Shown here in pieces: positions 8,701-21,551 of a DNA stretch of 64,000 nt. Position 1 is the first letter of the stretch; every line of letters begins with the position of its first letter. Location: NCBI RefSeq assembly GCF_040581485.1, contig NC_090129.1:26356764-26420763 (forward strand), read 5' to 3'. This stretch comes from Linepithema humile (taxonomy: Eukaryota; Arthropoda; Insecta; Hymenoptera; Formicidae). The position numbers and the translations under genes were made by a program. Under the pieces are notes generated by a model that saw nothing but the letters and a program-made list of their open reading frames with translations, did not search any database and was not told the DNA's origin.

Positions 8701-11700
8701 ATAGCTGTAATTAAGGCTAGCAGAACGTTGTACTAACTACATTTTTGCTGTCGCAGCAAATATAGCCAAACTGTGTTACTTGGGTTTGGTTACATAAAAT
8801 GCATCTGGAATGCATTTTGGCCACCTTAAATATCGAAGCTCATGCTAATCGCTTACAATATTTAAGGTGGCTAATAACGGTCAATATTTGGTCAAGTATT
8901 TTTAGAATTCTGGAAAATCTATACTTAAATTTTTTGTATTTTTTATAAAATACAATAAACTAATTATAAGTTAGTTAAGATGTTAATTTTTATTGCTTTT
9001 AATTTGTAAATTATATGTAACAGACAAAATATATCGTCTTAATTTAATCGCGCTGCGTAGGAATGCACGTTAGCAAATAGTTAGATCTTGAGAAATATGC
9101 ATATTTGCAAAGTTAAATATTTTTATACACCATCAAAAGCATAAATTAACAATTGTTTAACAACACACTTTTAATGTAAAGTGAGCAATTGTATAAGATT
9201 AAATTTGTTTGTCCGAGCGTTTGAGTATATTAATTATAGAACAAAATATTAATAAGACAAACTTTGACATTCACTGCAAATACATAACACTGACAATGCA
9301 TGCAATGCGCGTCACAAAAATAGATGGAGTACATTTAAATAAAATTATTGTTAGAATACAATTGTTGGCAAGCTCTAGCTGGTACAAGTCGTCGTGTCAT
9401 ACATCGCTTGATTTTTTATCTTATTGCGAATACGTTATTAATGAAATTTTGTTTTGTTTGATAACTTAATTTTAGAAGAAAATTTGATCTTTCTACGCAT
9501 TTCTATTTTATACTTAATAACTTTAATACATAAATTTATGGGATTAATTAATTGATTAATTAATTAATTTATTTTATGAAATTAACTACAAGTTTTCAAG
9601 ATTTATATTTTTTAATTAAATTATCAATTGGAAATTTATTGACTTTATGTCACGATATTTTGTGACTTACTGTTAGTAATTCTTACTAGCCACTTTTACT
9701 GGTTAACGATATCTGCTTGTTTAACTCAATCTGAAAGAAAGTGTTGGTCGCTACGTATCTTCGAATGATACTTATTACCGACCGTGCTGTTCGAACCAAT
9801 TTTTCAATTATAGATTCATAAACGTCGATGCATGTATAGAAACGAAATTGCATTGGAAAAGTTCTTAAATTATTTTTATTTTTCAGAGATCCAATTTATA
9901 TTAGAATTTTTTTTATAATCTTGTACTTTCATATATGTATAGGCTTTTAAAAAATATTACAAATATTTTTCTTAAATAAAAATAAGATTTTTCTTAGCAT
10001 AACGTAGATGTCTATTTTTTCTATACAATATATCAAAATTTTTTTTACCAGTACTTTTACCAGTATCATAAAAAATAAAAATTTACAGTTTAAAAAAATT
10101 AAAAATATTTTTCAGTATAAAGTTTGTGTATATATCTTTTTTAATATTAAATTGATAATTTTTTAATGCAATATAGAGAATTAATTGGGATTTTGAATAT
10201 TTTAAGTAATTTTCTTGGAAAATTGAAAATAATTTTACATTTTAATGAAAAATATATTTGTAGAATATTTTACCATGGTATACTTACTCAATTTATTAAA
10301 TATTTTATCGAACAAACTTTTAATATGTTTTTATTTAAAATTTAAATATTAATAAATAATAAATAAATAAAATAGCAAAGATGTAAAATTTATCGAGTCC
10401 TCGAACTTGCCCATACTTACCCAGTTTCCTCTGACAACTTACAGCATTATCTATAATATTACTTTGTAATATCGAATGGAAAACTTTTAACGTTTGATTT
10501 GAAAAATTTGCATTATATATGTATATATTTGCAATATGTTATTGCAATACACGGAAGCATGATAAATTTTGATACGTTGCTGCGCGAGATTCGAAGAAAA
10601 ATTGAAAATCGGAGAAATGATTGATGACTGGCTCGATGTTATAATTTCGATTCGATATCTGAAGCGATATCTCAAGCGTTAATATTTTTTTTCTTATTTT
10701 TATTTTTCGTGAACTCAAACTGTTACCTATAGCTGAAATCAGCCGTGACGTATATTTAAATTGTATAGGAATTATTAGTTAAAATTTAATTATAAGATTT
10801 ATAATGTAGTTTAATTAGAATTATTTATATAAGTATAAATTCTAAGATTAATATATCTCAATTTGAATGCTGATTTAAGTATAGTTTATTTTTTTATTTT
10901 TGCCGAGGAAGAAATTTGTCAGTCTAAATATTTAAGACATGAAAATAAGAATATTAATATCAATTTTCAGTCACAAAAATTGAATTCTTTAAATTCAATT
11001 AATTTGTTAGCCGCGTGTCGCTCCTCTTTTTGGGCTTTCCAATCGTCGTTCGACGGCGAAGACGAGACGGAATGCCGCCTTTAAAAACCAATATCGACGA
11101 TGTCTCATCTCGCGCGTTCGGGGAGAAGCATGATAAATGGTTTTCCATAAGAAGGGAAAGCGGCAGATGCTACGGTTTAACTAGTTTTTCCAACGCGGTT
11201 TTTTTTTCAACCAGTCTAACCGTCGTGTTCCAATCAAACGGCGCGAGTGATATTACAACAGATATCAAAGAAGGGTACAAATCCGATCGGGTGATTGACT
11301 GAAATATCGGATAGACGAATATTTTGAAAGCTCGAGTTCGAAGAATCTCTTATTGAGACGGAGAACCTTCGGGGTTTGTATGACCTTGGAGTGTAGAAGG
11401 AGAGAAAGGGGGGAGGAGCGGAGGTGGTCGATTCTTTGTGCAGATTAAGCGCATGCATGCAAGACTGCTTCCTCTACTAGCGGTGCAGCTCGCGAGCATT
11501 TTAAAGGTTGAAGGGTTCGTTCGCAGAATTAACCTTGTTGATTCATATTAATATTGACATGCAGGTAAACTTTACTTTGGTATAGTAAAAACAATGATAT
11601 ATGTATTTATTTGTGATGTGATAATATTTCCCTCTTATGTACGTATTTATAACAGGGTATTTAAACAAAAATTTTTAGATCAAAATGTCGTGATGATTTT

Positions 11701-12290
11701 TAAATGACAAGATAAAATATATGTGTTGTATATTGTGAATGTATGATGTCAATGAATTTTTTATGAAAAGAAGAATGACAGATATTTTTTTTCATTATTA
11801 GATTTTTTTTTAAGATATACATAGAAGCTCTTGTGTGCATGAGGACTTTGTGAATTTATCTCGATCTCATATTACCAAAATAGTCACATAAAAACAAAAA
11901 TACATGAATTATAGAGGCGAGAATATGGGATAGATGTAAGGAGAAACTCTACCGAATTCAAGTCACGTTTAATCTTTTGGGAATTATGCATTCTGTCACC
12001 TGGCTTTCTCTGGAATAGTAATATGCCTGCAAAATCGTTTGCTCCAATTGAGTGTCTAAAATATTCTTGAATACTAACACTGCGCATGCATACAATTCTT
12101 ATTTATTTATATTTTTTGTTTATTCTTTTTTTACTTGTATTTATTTTATTATTATTTCTTGGTTATTTGTACTTTATTATTTACTCATATTTTTCGAAAT
12201 TGATATTGCATCTTATTACATGATTCTTTAATTCAATTTTTTAACAATTTATTTTTATTAAGAAATAGAGACAAATATAACAGTCTCTCT

Positions 12291-12292
<2 letters not shown>

Positions 12293-12326
<34 letters not shown>
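12293..12326. repeat. (TC)n microsatellite
   Basis: An uninterrupted CT dinucleotide run of about 34 bp, with a few imperfect units just upstream. Confidence 0.95.
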
Positions 12327-12328
<2 letters not shown>

Positions 12329-15300
12329 TTCTCAAAAAGGCAGTAAAATAAAAAATTTAATAAAAAGAATTAACAGACTTATTTTCTTTTCTTTATAAAA
12401 AAATTTTTTTTTCTTTAAATTTACTTTTTTTGAATACTTTATTTTTTAAATTTTTTATTTCGTAATATAACGTTTTTAAATATGTGAAATTTGTATTTTA
12501 ATTCAATTTTACTACGAATATCTAATGAAAAAGTATTCATTACACTCCGCTACAAAGAAGTTATAATAGTTTAATGCTGGAATTTCATAGATTGCATATT
12601 ACATCGAATATTACAAACTAATAAATAATTAAAGTTTTATTTAATTTTTTGCGTTTCTACATTAGATTAAATATAACAATCTCATTAAATATAACAATAT
12701 CTCATATATTTTCTAATTTACCAAATAGTCGAAACAATGAATGACTCTAACTGATGAATCATCTATTTAAAATTTCCACGAATTTTCCAAATAACGCAGT
12801 TCGCATATAATACGTATCAAACAACGCTGTTAATGTTAAAACAAGGTATTTAATGACAACTTCTCCATTGTAATTAATTTGAACCGCGAATATCGCGCCA
12901 ATATTTCGCATACGCGGAGATGTGACGAGACATTAAGTCGGTCATAGAGGTACGACCAGCCTTGACGTGCATAAAAGTGGCCTTTACACTGGCGATAAAT
13001 ATTGAAACCGTATTGATCTTGCTCGCGAATCAACCGCTCTCTGATGTCGTTGACAAAAGCGCGACACATCAACATTATTGTCAATAATGTTTTTCTTATA
13101 TTATGACGTGAAATAATATATATTGATTTAAACAACATATTATTTAATATATTTTTATTTTTTTTATTAAGAAATAATATGATATTTTTAAAGATGATCA
13201 TTGCTTGTTTAAATTTATCTGTTAAATTTATCTCAGAATTTTACTTTAAATATTATTTATACATTGCTGATTTCTTTTTATCAACAAATCGATTTTTATC
13301 ATAAATCATGACATTAAATTCCATCGTAAACCGTGTGAAATCATCAGAAATTATCCGACACGCGCGTGACAAATTCCGTCCGTTAATGGTCGCCACGAGT
13401 TTAGTCGTTCGAGTTTGGCAGCTTCGGAATTTCGTCAGGGTGCGAGACAATGGTTCACTTTCGCAACCGTGCTGATAGCGTGCGAATTTGCAAATAAATT
13501 TTGTCGGCATCATTATCGATTTCCGCCCGGAGAATTGGGACAGTCTGGATGCAATGGTTAGAGCGGGTTTATATAGGACGGATAGCCCCATCTGCCGCAA
13601 TGTAGCCACGAGTATTAAAGTTGTAAAATACTGTATATGCAGGATATTTCACTAAACGAATCTCGTTAAATTTACATTAGTGATAAACTTTTAACTATTT
13701 GTTTTTTGATTTCTCTATTTAAATTTTACATGAATTAACGTTTCGTTCAAACTATTGAGTAAAGACATTTCAAAAATTATAATTGTTTTTATTTTCTTTA
13801 AATTATATATTTATTATTTTTGTTTATTTATGTATTATTAATTAAAATGCTAATTTAAATGCTATTTCTTGTTTGAGGAATATTTTTATTAAATTTTTGA
13901 TAAACAACTTTTTTAAATAAGATTTTTGTATTTGGCGAATTAGACTTAATTCGATCAATGTCGGCGTAAAATGGAAAGTTATTAAAGAACACGAATTTCT
14001 GAACACTTTTTAATGACTGACATATCAAGGTCTCGTCGCACTGATAAGCTTACAAAGAGGCGGCCGATATTCATTTTCTCTGTAATATAACACTAATTAC
14101 TTTTGCGAGCTGCTTGCAGAGTAGCTACCTATCGAGGAAGCTGCTAAGTTTAACTTTATTAATAATTTCGTTATTTCGCGGAGTATTGAACGATTTTTGC
14201 AAGAAGTGCATCGCGAAGCTTGCTCCGCCTACGCTTATGCCTGAAATAACTAGAATTTGTATACAACTGTAAACGTTTATCAGTCCTTTATTTATCTTTC
14301 ATAAATTTATCAATTTTTTTTTTTAATTTTTTTTTCCATGTTGTTTATCTAATGTAGTTCATCTGAAATTTATTTTTCTTCTCCCTTATTATATTTATTT
14401 CCCCTGTTTTTCGTAAAAAGCGCGAAGAGTTATGGAATATCATAACCTGCTTATGTCTCTCTTGTTTACCATAAAACGGGACTTCAGCAGGAATTATGAC
14501 AGCTTCTCGATTTTCCCAATTTGGAAGCTCAGAATCTTTTCACTCTCCTCGAAATCTTTTTCTGTAAAAATCTGATGTCATAGTCTAATAACCTTTTCAT
14601 GTAGAAATACAGTAGTATTAAAAAATGCTTTAGCCTGTATTTTTGTCTCTTTATCATGAGATTTTCTCATTGTTTCTCTATAAAACCTAATACTTCTATT
14701 AAAATGTGAATATCATCTATATGAATATTAATAATAATTGCAGAAAAATAAGAAAGAATTTTGATATAGCAGAAGGTAATTTCGTGGCCGTTATCACACG
14801 TTTAATATTCTACTGTAATATTTTACAATATTTTCCTCTCACAAACAATATTTTCCTTTACAAACTACGATATAGTAATCCATGGCAATCGCGCTCTAAT
14901 ATTGTTCAATTATTGGTATTTCAAACAATTGTTTTTTTATTAAAAAATTTTAATTGTAATATTTATTTTAAGATCGACAACGATTACGAACTTTGTATAT
15001 TTTAACTCATTTTAATTTTAATTATTTAATTATTAGTGTGGAAACATTTTCATTATAATTTTAGACTTATTTTAATATTATTTTTTGTCTATTTACTTGT
15101 CTCATTAATATTGCAATGATTTATCTTTAAACCTAAAAATTAAATCTGATTCTATAAAATATATATAAGTTTTATAATAAATATTTAGTTTAAGAACTGC
15201 GTAATTTTAAATCATAATAAAGTACATTAAATTAACCCACTTTTTGATAAAGTACGTTCAATAATTTACAAAAAGATAAACAAAAAGTTACGAATTATTG

Positions 15301-15386
15301 CGATTTATCGTGGGGGACACATTTCTCATCTTGTCCAATGAAAGAGCGTTATCTCTCGATTTATCGAATATCGTTTACGCAGTAGG

Positions 15387-15396
15387 TATATAAAAG
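15387..15396 (+). promoter_or_regulatory. TATA-box-like motif TATATAAAAG
   Basis: The motif matches the insect TATA consensus well. About 75 bp downstream is ATG (15463-15465) immediately followed by GTAAAT, which could be a minimal first coding exon with a donor, a layout common in insect secreted and cuticle genes. No downstream exon was found, so a gene is not called. Confidence 0.25.
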
Positions 15397-18300
15397 CTTC
15401 TAACACGACCTTGTGAATCTGACCAATGATTATTTAGTCTCCGATAAGAATCCCGAGGAAAAATGGTAAATGATCGTCGCGATTAATTATTCATCATGAC
15501 AAGTGAATCTCCGAAGATGCTCGTATATCAAATGAAAAATACAGAATGAGAAGAGCCCCGGCATTATGTGTATCATGCTCAGATATTTAATGATATTTGC
15601 AATATTTTACTGTTATTATGGCAAAAATATTCTTTTAATAATCATTTTTTGCTAATAATTACGTTTAGGATAAAATTAATACCGGAATTAAAAATGATGT
15701 TTATCATTGGAAGTGTGTCTTTCCATTTTCACATCCAAGGAATCGACCAGCAAATATTTACTAACGGTTATTAATAACTGAATGACAAGCGAATAAATAT
15801 TTGCGTAACACCTGTTAGAATTATTAATTATTATACAAAAATAAATGGGATAAAAATAATTATTTAATGTGATAATTGATAATTTTATCGTGAAAAGCTT
15901 ATTTTTCTATCTATTTTCAAGATAAATTCAATTATTTATTTGACTCTACTCACAATCAGTATAGAAGTGTCTCTCATTAAGGGCATTTTATGTCGCACAC
16001 AATAGCAACGTCGCGTCGTTCGCGATACATCATCTTCAGCCTCGCCATAAGTATGATTACACTCGTTACGTCTTAGACTGTTAAAAAATGAAGGAAAAAA
16101 GTGTTACAGTTTTTACTGTAACATGAAAACATTTTTACTGAGACACGGGATGAAGTGAGGTTATTCAACAACGTTGCGAAAAATAACTACGCATTTTATT
16201 CTTGTCTTCATATTTTACAGTGTCTTGCACGTTTACGGCCAGTACGGTGTACTAGATAGCGTACAAAAAACACTCTCTTATTTTGACACTAATCTTGAAA
16301 ATTTGTTGAAAATATGTCATTCTAATTGATATTATTTGATTACTCGTTCGTTAAAACTATGAGCTATATTTTTTCCTGCATTTATCCTGGATTAACCAGG
16401 TACTTCTCATGGTTATTTCTCAAATATTTATCTTTGGGTATTGCGTTGTATGCGTTTGCACTAGGTACATTAAATGAATATTCCGTATAGACGCAGAAAT
16501 GTAGAACTTCGTTAAAGTAGAGTGTTGCAGCATGCGGAGCTCATGATAAATATTGTTTTCCCTTTCTTCTTCTTTTTCGAAGAAAAAAATATCTTACTTT
16601 ATTGTATTTTATCTCATCACAGATTTGTTATAGAAAATGTTATTGCGTAATAGTAATTGCATACTTCCTGGAGAGCGACCAGTGTACTGGTGTAACGCAG
16701 AATTATATCGTTGTACTTTACGCAGTAGATAAAGTACCCATTTTATCTGTGATTTGTAAATCGCAATTAGACTCGATTCTCTGATGCAACGCGATTGCGA
16801 ATTACATAAAAGCCCACGGCTCTGCAATGATTGTGTATAACAAGATTAAACGGGATTTATGGAGACGGAAAAACAAGATAAATAAAACAAAGAAGAGAAA
16901 CTAATACGTAGTAGAAAAATTTCTACCACAATTGAGAGACAAATATTACAATGTATATACAATATATACATATATATATATATAACGCCAGTATCAATTT
17001 TAATTTGTGGACATATTCTTGATAAAGAGTTTAATAAATATTTTATGAAAGTACGACTTAATTTTAATCTAATTTTAATTTTTCTTGATGTTAAATATTA
17101 TTTTAATAATTTAGAATGTTCTTCTATATTTCCCTTTCTCTTTCTCACATTTCTCCGTGGAACATAACTTAGCCTTATTTTTCATGCTCAAAATTTGTCA
17201 TATAGATATGTATACATATATCTCTCTGTATTCTCTTGTCAAATTTAAATTTTAGATTAGTTTACTTAAAAAAAAAAAGTATGAAAACAAAGAAAAATGC
17301 AAAATATTTTTTTACAATCACGTAGAATATTGTTGCTTTGTGAGTGGAAAATTTTACACAATACGATGTCAGACAAAAGTCGGCTTATGAGTATGTGCTT
17401 CCTTCCAATCCTGGGGCGCTGAGAAAAATATTTTTCTTATTTCACCGTGTGATCCCTGCGTGGAATACGTATGTTGTCTATATATTTCACGACTTGACGA
17501 CGAGAGTTGGATACAAAGCGTTGAAATAAAGGGACGTCTTTTCACGGCTGTCAGCACGCCCGTCGACGCGACACGACACGAGTATCGGCGGCGGTTGCTC
17601 TCTCGCGAAATCACCTCTCTCGTTCCCTGTTTCCCGGAGCGTTTCCCTAACGGGCGACTGTCTGTCAGTTGCTTTGTGCGCAATTTGTCGTCATCGTCGC
17701 TGATCACAGTTTTACTATGTGAAATTGTCGCTCCGATCGCCACGGCGAAATTCGATGTCAACCGATGCGAATACTTGAATAAGTGCAATCTGTGAGAGAG
17801 AATTTACGAATAATAATGCAGAAATATTGCAGCAGCAAACAATCCGTACTTATAATAGTGAAATATTGCTATTCATGTTTGTTTAGTGAGATGAGTGTTT
17901 AATTTACTCTTCTTTCTACTTATTATTTTATTTTGCTTATGTTATTGACATGAAGTGCGTGTTCAATAAATTTCAATAAATTTCATGCGTTATTATGATC
18001 ATCTTTATTTGCACAATTTTATGATTAATATCTAGTTATCAAAATTAATGAAAGAGTGCGAAATATTTTTAGTTTGTGAAAATTATCGGTGCAAAAAAAT
18101 AACGAGAGTAAAAGATGAATATGGAAAAATCAAATAATTGGAGAGGAAATGTATATACATATATACGTTTGAGAGGAAATTGTGCTAGAATAGTATTTCC
18201 TTGTCTTTCCTCTACGTTCCTTTGTATGTAAATTGCATAAAAATAAAAATTGCGAACTACAAATAATATAATTTGATATGCTCAGTGAATTCGCTAACTT

Positions 18301-20942
18301 CTTTAAGTATTATTGTAAAAAGAAGAAAATTTTTTTAGATTCCTCCGTTTTACATTATTTTTTTCATTAATATTTTTTAGTAATAACAGTAGATTGCAAA
18401 AATATTAGAACATATTATGATAATTAAGCGCTAATATTGGCAAAATAACAATAATAATAATTTTGATTGTTATTCTATAATTTTGATCGATGTTGAAGAT
18501 TTAATTAAGAATACTGAAAAATGAAACAGGATAATTTTTAATCGTCATGGTTTGTTCAACTATCGATCAATCTCACTTTCTTTACCGCCAACGGTTAACC
18601 GCAAACAACTCCGTCTACCGTGACGATGTCACTGTTAAATTAATTCGCCGTATAAAATGCGGGAACTCGTAAAATATTTACGCGGAAGATGTCACGGAGT
18701 AAGATTGGAAAGTGAATGACGAGGGTGTGATTAAAAAGACTACATCGTCTTACCTTTCGTAATATAACATCGTTTATTTCCCATCTCTTTTTTTTTATTT
18801 TTCTCTCGTGGGCTATTATCGAATAAGACAAAATTGACTCGGGAAATTGCAAGCTAGGCGAGAAAGTTAAATGTCTTATCGTTCATTGGAGTGACACTTT
18901 TAGCAGTTAATTCGACAGTACTTACCTATCTTTCGGAGAAAAATTCTACAAAATTGTATGTTATAAAAAAAATACAAAATTGTAAATTAAGCAAAATGTC
19001 TTTTATTCAGCTCATCAGGAGTAAGATGTCTATTTATCTATTTTAGCTGTAACGATATAAAAAATGTTCTAGGAATCATTTTTGAACGAGAAAAAATTTT
19101 ATTTATACAGCATATTTGCTCTTTTGAATTATTCAAATAACGCCAGAAGCATTTTTTATATTTTTACAATTAAAAGAGATAATTAAAACTAAATATTAAG
19201 TTAGTAGAAGGTAACAGTAGCAAATATATATATATATATATATTGTTACATTTTTACCTTGCAATTTGTTTAGACAAAGTTGTTACAACAATTAAAAAAT
19301 TATTAGTTCGGTTTAGTAGCTTCGGTGTCGTAGAATTTCCAAGAAATTTTACCGAAATAACTTGTTCTGTTTTTGATCAAAATTTAGGAGTATCATTGAC
19401 CATTAATGTACAGCTATTAAAAGCGGTAGATTGCACAGAATACTTCAGTCGAGTCAATTTTACCTCAACTCGATTCACTTATAGCCGCTCTCTTTCACTC
19501 TCTTGTCCCCGTTTCTCGTTCTCATTCTCTCGCAATTTACATAGATATCTACATATCAGTCCTTTCGTGACGTTTACCCATTCGCACATAATTCTACTTG
19601 CCGCGTGTGTGTCTGATCTGCCGCTAGACACTTTTTAAACATCTACGTCGTCCTCTAAAGCTGCCACTGTGGTAAAACTACCACGCTAGAATCGCTGTTT
19701 TTAAACGCTACGCTTTTTTTAGGCCCTGTGTACAGCGCGTAAATCTTCGTCGTGATCAAATTTTCCTTACATTTGTCATTTTAGGATTGTCGGATTCAAC
19801 ATTGCGCGTTCACACGAACAAACAATATCGATTGATTATTTTACTGGTCGAAACATGTATCTCGTGTCTCCTATATTCTATGGCAAACATTCGCGAATAG
19901 CTGAACATTGCTGAGAAAAACATTGTTGAAACGTTTCGATGTGAAAAATTGAGAGTTTCTTCATCGAATATCGATTGACGAGTTTTTCTTTGCATCGAAG
20001 AAGAAATCGATCAAGGTTCATTTACACGATTCCGACTCAATACTGAAAATCAAATTATTATTTCATGCATTTTAAGCAAAACATTTTATTTTTTAATATT
20101 TTCTTTTTTGTACATAAATGATAAAATTAATTTAATAAACTTAATTTGGCAAATAATAAATTTACATTTGCTTATTTTTTTTATTATTTTAGTATCTTTA
20201 CAGAATTTAACTTTATTATTTAAATGTCTTATTTTGGTATCTTTTTTTCTTTTTTGGTTTTTTTTACAATGTTTCCGAATCTAACGTGATTCGGATACGC
20301 GAAAATGAACCTTTAGGTGTGTTTTAGTTTCTTTCCTTACGCATTACGACCAATCGAAAGCTACTTGAACGGAAGCCCGATATAAGACATGTCTAATTAT
20401 CTCGACGACGATAATTAATAATGTATACATAGAAAAATAAAATTGCGTTGTCGACGCATCGAGAAGGAACACTTGTGTCAAAAATAATGAAAACTCGCCA
20501 CACTCGCTTTATCAAGTTCGTATACCAAGTATATAATTTGCATTTTGGCTTGACAATAGAGATAGTTTTAGATTAATCACTCGAAATCGGATTCATTATT
20601 ATGCCAATTATAGATACACAAATTAAGAATATGCACATTCTTATGAATTCACTAAAGTTGATACTAGTTAAGAAACAATTTAGAAATTAAATATTCAAGT
20701 GAAATACTTGATCAACTGTACGTCACAATTTTATTCACGTAAACTAATTGTTCGTGACCGGCTACAAGCTAACATCGTTATTTTTATGTAGAGTAGATTT
20801 AATGTTTTTAAACACAAGAGATGAATTTCTAGATTAGGAATTTTCAGTTTTATCTGAATATTTTCATTTTGAATTTTCTATTTCTTCTTTTCTTTCTTTT
20901 TTATTTTATAGCTTATTGCTGTTTGTGATTATACGTATGATT

Positions 20943-21551
20943 TTATATTTGCGTAGGAAAAAAGCCGATGAACACGTCGAATAAGTCGATTAAAAGCTGT
21001 TCCGTATAATCGATGTTCCGGAATAAAAGTGTGCATACGGCGATATTATTGATGTCTTTAATTGCCTCTCTGCAACAATTTTTTTTTTTTTTATTTTTTT
21101 TATTTATTTTTTTTTTTTTTTTGACATCTCCGCAGCAACGACGCGCGCAGTTTAGTTCGATATCGGTATATCCATGTATCCGGAACAGCCATGTCCAGTG
21201 ATAATGGCAATCACTATTATCGCGACGACACGTAACAGATAGGATTGATCGGAAATTCGAACTGTTCGTTGAGTTGCTCGCAGAAGTGGCTCGAATGAAC
21301 TCCGATTCGCAAGAATTGTAATGTTTCTTTAATATTTTGATAGCGGATTTATTTTCAAATCTTTGAATTACAATATTGTGCGAAGCAAAAAATTTTTCGA
21401 AATTTGGACTTTTAATTTTTTTTTTATTTGTAGGATTTTTTGTGCAAATGTTTGATTGAAAGCGAAGAAAAAGATTTATAACACGTGTCTTTCCCAATCT
21501 TAGATTTGTTGGATTTTCTTTCAAGAGAATACCTACAAGAAGATATTTCAA
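20943..21551 (-). CDS. Unidentified 202-codon open frame (uncertain)
   Basis: An uninterrupted frame from ATG to stop, encoding a Lys/Asn/Ser-rich product. A lysine run (about residues 145-158) comes from the T-rich tract at 21079-21121. Seven or more cysteines occur in the middle and C-terminal parts, but no domain, signal peptide or membrane span was recognised. A stop-free run of this length is improbable in sequence this AT-rich, although the homopolymer removes some stop opportunities. It could be a lineage-specific gene, a retrocopy remnant or chance; I lean towards noncoding. Confidence 0.2.
   Translation of the reverse strand: MKYLLVGILLKENPTNLRLGKTRVINLFLRFQSNICTKNPTNKKKIKSPNFEKFFASHNIVIQRFENKSAIKILKKHYNSCESEFIRATSASNSTNSSNFRSILSVTCRRDNSDCHYHWTWLFRIHGYTDIELNCARRCCGDVKKKKKINKKNKKKKNCCREAIKDINNIAVCTLLFRNIDYTEQLLIDLFDVFIGFFPTQI

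Larger units (their letters stand above)
7442..8784. mobile_element. 1.34-kb element with 13-bp terminal inverted repeats
   Basis: The left end CCCAAATAACACA (7442-7454) matches the reverse complement of the right end TGTGTTACTTGGG (8772-8784) with one mismatch. The interior holds a tRNA-like fragment (about 7680-7800) and a long 70-bp minisatellite (about 8235-8700). No transposase frame is present, so it would be non-autonomous. No target-site duplication is clear. The boundaries rest on the terminal repeats alone. Confidence 0.55.
8785..17350. other. Intergenic, AT-rich, no gene recognised
   Basis: This lies between the transporter's 5' flank and the receptor's 3' end. It contains short hairpins (8820-8871, 13071-13091), a (TC)n tract (about 12293-12326), a (TA)n tract (about 16966-16984), a CpG-richer stretch (11000-11460) and an isolated TATA-like promoter motif at 15387. 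Open frames of up to 121 codons (12836-13609) show no recognisable domain. Confidence 0.5.

Noticed and set aside
13253..13609. 118-codon minus-strand frame starting MATLRQMGLS
   Set aside because: No known family and no supporting splice or promoter signals.
19243..19638. 131-codon plus-strand frame
   Set aside because: Serine/phenylalanine-rich, starts in a TA repeat, has no domain, and length alone is not convincing.
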